Positions 6,939 through 9,585 of a stretch of DNA of 9,585 nucleotides are shown here, piece after piece. Position 1 is the first letter of the stretch. The number at the start of each line of letters is the position of its first letter. The position numbers were made by a program, and so were the translations under genes. Source of the stretch: Propionibacteriaceae bacterium (GTDB taxonomy: Bacteria > Actinomycetota > Actinomycetes > Propionibacteriales > Propionibacteriaceae); contig JAUNUL010000090.1 of NCBI GenBank assembly GCA_030538175.1, forward strand, positions 1 through 9,585. The letters run 5' to 3'. Under the pieces are notes generated by a model. It was given only the letters and a program-made list of their open reading frames with translations, was not told the DNA's origin and did not search any database.

Positions 6939-7504
6939 CAGAGTTCCTTGACGAGCTTGGAGACCGCTCTGAAGTCGTCGTGGGCGGCCGTACGCAGCCA
7001 CTCGAAGGCGACCATTTCGGCGGTCACGATCGTGGCCCTGGCGTACGCCAGGCGGTCCAGCGCCGCGGCCTTGTCGTGTGCGTGCCGGGACCCGGAGGCG
7101 TCCGCGATCACCCAGACCCGGCGCCCGCCCTCGAGCAGGCCGAGCGCAGTTTGCAGCAGGCAGACGTGGGTCTCACAGCCGGCGACCACGACGTCACGGG
7201 GAGGCTCGGCACCGTCGAGCTCGGCGAGCACCTCATCCAGGCCGCCCTCGCAGGCCCCGAACGTCATCTTCGCCACGACCCGATCGAGCTGCTCGCCGAC
7301 CGGGGAGATGTTCGGGCCGAGCTTGTCGGGGTTCTGGGCGGTGCCGATGACGGGTACGCCCAACTGGCGCGCCACCGCCGCCACGAAGCCCGCACGACGC
7401 AGCACCTCATCGGCATCCGCGATGGCCGGCATCAACCGCTGCTGATAGTCGACGAGAACCAGGACGCTGTGGTCAGCACGCATGCGCAGGGATGAAGTCG
7501 CCAT
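6938..7504 (-). CDS. Isochorismatase-family cysteine hydrolase
   Basis: A 188-residue, single-domain alpha/beta hydrolase of the isochorismatase/nicotinamidase superfamily, nearest in pattern to the YcaC-like group. The catalytic triad is visible: Asp19 in VLVDYQQRL, Lys79 in VAKMTF, and Cys115 in GCETHVCLLQTALGLL, which also holds a second Cys110. Family members hydrolyse amides or vinyl ethers; the substrate here cannot be told. There is no signal peptide, so it acts in the cytoplasm. The ATG at 7504 has no Shine-Dalgarno sequence but has a TAGCTT box 7 nt upstream, fitting a leaderless transcript. An internal ATG eight codons later is a weaker alternative. It is the first gene of the five-gene minus-strand cluster and shares TGATG with the next gene. 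Confidence 0.88.
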   Translation of the reverse strand: MATSSLRMRADHSVLVLVDYQQRLMPAIADADEVLRRAGFVAAVARQLGVPVIGTAQNPDKLGPNISPVGEQLDRVVAKMTFGACEGGLDEVLAELDGAEPPRDVVVAGCETHVCLLQTALGLLEGGRRVWVIADASGSRHAHDKAAALDRLAYARATIVTAEMVAFEWLRTAAHDDFRAVSKLVKEL

Positions 7505-7511
7505 GGACGCA

Positions 7512-7517
7512 AAGCTA
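7512..7517 (-). promoter_or_regulatory. Possible -10 box for the five-gene minus-strand operon
   Basis: TAGCTT on the minus strand fits the actinobacterial TANNNT pattern and stands 7 nt before the hydrolase ATG, so a leaderless mRNA is possible. No -35 box is recognisable. The rest of the 134-nt divergent gap (7505-7638) shows only a weak 5-bp GC stem near 7532-7547 and no clear plus-strand promoter. Confidence 0.35.
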
Positions 7518-7638
7518 ACCCGTCACCCGATCAGGCCCGCCTGTCCGGGCAGCGCTGAGGCCCGTCAACCGATCGGTGGACCCGAGGTGTGACCAACAGG
7601 GGGAGGTTCCCGAGGCGGTTCGTGGCGATGCTGAGGTC

Positions 7639-8403
7639 ATGGCACTGATCGAGGTTCGCAACGTCCACAAGTCCTATGGCCCCCGCGAGGTCCTGCGCGG
7701 CATCCATCTCGATGTCGCCGCGGGTGAGGTGGTGGGCGTACTCGGCGCGAACGGCGCCGGGAAGACGACGCTGGTGGAGTCGATCGGCGGATTGCGTACG
7801 CCGGACTCCGGCACCATCCGCGTCGCCGGCCTCGACCCGATCAGCGACGCACAGGAGCTGCGGGGCATCCTCGGCATGCAACTCCAGCAGTGCCGCCTGC
7901 CCGCGAAGATCACCCCGGCCGAAGCGCTCGACCTGTTCGGCTCGTTCTATCCCCAAGCCCGTCCGACCGATGAGCTGCTCGAACGCTTCGGTCTCAACGA
8001 CCAGCGCAGGCAACGTTTCGAGAAGCTGTCCGGCGGCCAGCAGCAGCGGCTCTCGGTGGCCCTCGCGCTCATCGGTCAGCCCCGCATCGCCATCCTCGAT
8101 GAGCTCACCACCGGGCTCGATCCGGTCGCCCGCCGGGAGATCTGGAACTACCTCGACGGGCTCACCGCCGAGGGCACCACGATCCTGCTGGTCACCCATT
8201 CCATGGCTGAAGCGGAGTATCTCTGCGACCGCATCGTGATCCTGAACGACGGGCGGATCGCCGTCGAGGGTACGCCGGCCGAGGTCGCCGGCACCGACAG
8301 CCTGGATGAGGCGTACATCCGGGCGACCGCGCCGAACCTGGCGGCCTCGAACCGGCCTGTCCCGAACCAGCCTTTCCTGAATCAAGCCGAGAAGGAGAAC
8401 TGA
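7639..8403 (+). CDS. ABC transporter ATP-binding protein (ABC-2 export type)
   Basis: A 254-residue cytoplasmic nucleotide-binding subunit that drives the adjacent permease. In order: Walker A GANGAGKTT (37-45), Q-loop in GMQLQQ (79-84), signature LSGGQQQR (130-137), Walker B AILDELTTGLD (151-161) with catalytic Glu155, and the switch His187 in LLVTHSMAEAE. The D-loop region reads DELT rather than the more common DEPT; all catalytic residues are present. The pattern fits the drug/antibiotic-export (DrrA-like) branch; the substrate is unknown. The last 25 residues are Pro/Asn-rich and unlike the core. The ATG at 7639 is preferred because the conserved beta-strand (ALIEVRNVHKSYG) follows directly. 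GAGG lies only 2 nt before it, too close for a normal ribosome site. A GTG at 7576 would add 21 unconserved residues. Confidence 0.95.
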   Translation: MALIEVRNVHKSYGPREVLRGIHLDVAAGEVVGVLGANGAGKTTLVESIGGLRTPDSGTIRVAGLDPISDAQELRGILGMQLQQCRLPAKITPAEALDLFGSFYPQARPTDELLERFGLNDQRRQRFEKLSGGQQQRLSVALALIGQPRIAILDELTTGLDPVARREIWNYLDGLTAEGTTILLVTHSMAEAEYLCDRIVILNDGRIAVEGTPAEVAGTDSLDEAYIRATAPNLAASNRPVPNQPFLNQAEKEN

Positions 8404-8404
8404 G

Positions 8405-9169
8405 ATGACCGTCACCGCCGCACCCCACCCCGGTCGCGCAGGATCCGCGCTGCTGCGCCAGGAGACCCGGTTGTTGGCCCGGCAGCCGGCAGTGCTGATC
8501 TGGACGGTCATCCTCCCCCTCACCGCGATCATCGTCATGGCCGCGATCCCCGCCGCCCGCCGGCCGCTGGACGCGCTGGGTGGGATGAGCGTGCTGCAGG
8601 CGTACCAGCCCACGCTGATGGTGTTCGCCTCCTCGATGCTGGCGTTGCAGATGCTGCCCACGCTGCTGGGGCAGTACCGCGAGCTCGGCTATCTGCGCCG
8701 GCTGCGCACCACGCCGGTCTCACCGTGGCAACTGCTCGGCGCGATGCTCGTGCTGATGCTGGGAGTGACCCTGGCCGTGGGCGCGATCATGGTCATCATC
8801 CCGCTCGTCGTCGGTGTCGGCGATTGGACCAGGGCCCCGGCGATGCTCGGGGTCTTCGTGCCGGCGACCTGCACGTTCCTCACCCTCGGCGCCCTGATCG
8901 CGGCCGTCATCCCGAGCTCGCGAGTGGCAGGTGGCATGGGGGCGGCATTGGCGGCGGTGATGTGGTTCTTCGCCGGCATGTGGTTCCCCCGCGCACAGTT
9001 CCCCGCGTGGCTCGCCACGGTCGCCGACTGGACTCCCGGCGGGGCGGCCGCGACCGCGATGACCAACGTCGCCGTCGGTGGCGTCCCCGGTTGGCAGCCG
9101 TTCGTCTGCCTGGCGCTGTGGTTCGGGGTCTCGCTCTTCCTTGCTATCCGCGCGTTTCGATGGGAGTGA
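8405..9169 (+). CDS. ABC-2 type transporter permease
   Basis: A 254-residue integral membrane subunit with six predicted helices (about 27-48, 68-87, 109-138, 144-168, 173-195, 231-250). The cytoplasmic loop after helix 2, YRELGYLRRLRTTPVSPWQL (91-110), is the typical ABC-2 coupling region (RE-x-G-x-(L)RR-L-x-x-TP-(V)SP). The AGMWFPRAQFPAWL segment (190-203) and following NxPxGG-like turn (WTPGG, 209-213) are also characteristic of the family. It starts 1 nt after the ATPase stop with AAGGAG 7 nt upstream, so the two subunits are made together. It would dimerise with the ATPase pair to export a small hydrophobic compound or peptide; the substrate is unknown. Confidence 0.94.
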   Translation: MTVTAAPHPGRAGSALLRQETRLLARQPAVLIWTVILPLTAIIVMAAIPAARRPLDALGGMSVLQAYQPTLMVFASSMLALQMLPTLLGQYRELGYLRRLRTTPVSPWQLLGAMLVLMLGVTLAVGAIMVIIPLVVGVGDWTRAPAMLGVFVPATCTFLTLGALIAAVIPSSRVAGGMGAALAAVMWFFAGMWFPRAQFPAWLATVADWTPGGAAATAMTNVAVGGVPGWQPFVCLALWFGVSLFLAIRAFRWE

Positions 9170-9585
9170 CCACCGCGCCCGACGCCGTGGGATCCGATGG
9201 CGCCCTGATGAAGGAGGTCACACTGAGAAAGAATGGGGTCATGGAGTCCGGCACCGCCCGCGCGACCGCGGCCCTCGACAAGGTCCAGATCGGGCTGGCC
9301 GTCATCGCCTTCCTCGGGTCGCTGCCGCTGCGCGGGATTCTCGTCAGCGACACCCACCTGCCCATCATGGGCGTCCTGACGGTGGGGTTGGTGGCGTACC
9401 GGATCTGGCTCAGCACCGGGGATCGTGGCGAACGGGCCCGACGGATCGGCTTCTGGATCAGCGCGCCCGTGGTGTTCGCGCTGGTGTGGATGTCTCCGTT
9501 GTTCGGTCTCTATGCCTTCACCGGCTATATCGAGGGGCCCGCCCTCCCGAAGGGTGCGCAGCGTTGGGCTGCCCTGCTCGTCACC
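9160..9585 (+). CDS. Probable sensor histidine kinase, N-terminal membrane region (3' end outside window)
   Basis: An open frame of 142 codons that reaches the right edge. It encodes a hydrophilic start followed by three membrane helices (about 43-62, 66-84 and 97-121), with a fourth beginning at about 134. The order ABC-2 ATPase, permease, multi-helix protein is the usual context for an actinobacterial NarL-type two-component system, in which the kinase has such an N-terminal sensor region; the motif YIEGPALPKGAQRWAALL also fits that type. No H-box or ATPase domain is in the window, so this remains inference. The start is unclear. ATG 9160 overlaps the permease stop (ATGGGAGTGA) but lacks a ribosome site; ATG 9208 and ATG 9241 are in frame; a strong AAGGAGG (9211-9217) sits 5 nt before an in-frame CTG at 9223. 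I give the longest form. Confidence 0.6.
   Translation, partial: MGVTTAPDAVGSDGALMKEVTLRKNGVMESGTARATAALDKVQIGLAVIAFLGSLPLRGILVSDTHLPIMGVLTVGLVAYRIWLSTGDRGERARRIGFWISAPVVFALVWMSPLFGLYAFTGYIEGPALPKGAQRWAALLVT
9211..9217 (+). promoter_or_regulatory. Strong ribosome binding site AAGGAGG with no standard start at the right distance
   Basis: AAGGAGG is the best Shine-Dalgarno match in the window. The in-frame codon 5 nt downstream is CTG (9223). The next ATG in frame is at 9241, 23 nt away, and an ATG at 9233 is in another frame. It points to CTG initiation of the kinase-like gene, or to a start mis-set by a nearby sequence change. Confidence 0.5.

Noticed and set aside
7531..8661. A 376-codon minus-strand frame opposite the ABC transporter genes
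   Set aside because: It is antisense to clear ABC ATPase motifs and has shadow-frame composition, with no promoter or ribosome site.

Overview
This window comes from a high-GC actinomycete (Actinomycetota). The evidence is the strong G/C codon bias, three HspR-type HAIR operators upstream of dnaK, a mycothiol-dependent maleylpyruvate isomerase family enzyme (mycothiol is an actinobacterial thiol), and promoters that look leaderless. The family or genus cannot be fixed from sequence alone; Propionibacteriales is only a guess.

Layout. Positions 1-683 (minus) hold grpE, which runs off the left edge. A 127-nt gap with a long perfect inverted repeat follows, then dnaK (811-2688, minus). The dnaK upstream region (2689-2900) carries three HAIR elements and a candidate promoter. 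This is a classical HspR-controlled heat-shock operon, and dnaJ and hspR would be expected beyond the left edge. Next on the minus strand is a mycothiol-dependent maleylpyruvate isomerase-like enzyme (2901-3734) with its own promoter and a small palindrome at the likely transcription start.

A complete vapBC toxin-antitoxin pair follows (vapC 3812-4255, vapB 4248-4475, minus). The genes overlap by 8 nt, and three CATCA repeats spaced exactly 8 bp lie over a likely leaderless promoter.

The least explained region is 4533-7504 (minus), five tightly packed genes. In transcription order they are an isochorismatase-family cysteine hydrolase (6938-7504), two paralogous membrane proteins with two N-terminal helices and a beta-rich C-terminal domain (6261-6938 and 5543-6229), a small soluble arrestin-like protein (5188-5556), and a P-loop ATPase (4533-5174). 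Overlaps (TGATG; 14 nt) and short gaps suggest one transcript. I do not recognise this combination as a described system. It is the best candidate in the window for new biology.

On the plus strand, after a 134-nt divergent intergenic region, an ABC-2 export operon begins: ATPase (7639-8403), permease (8405-9169) and the N-terminal membrane portion of what is probably a sensor histidine kinase (9160 to the right edge). The expected next gene is a response regulator, which would give a self-sensing drug or peptide efflux module.
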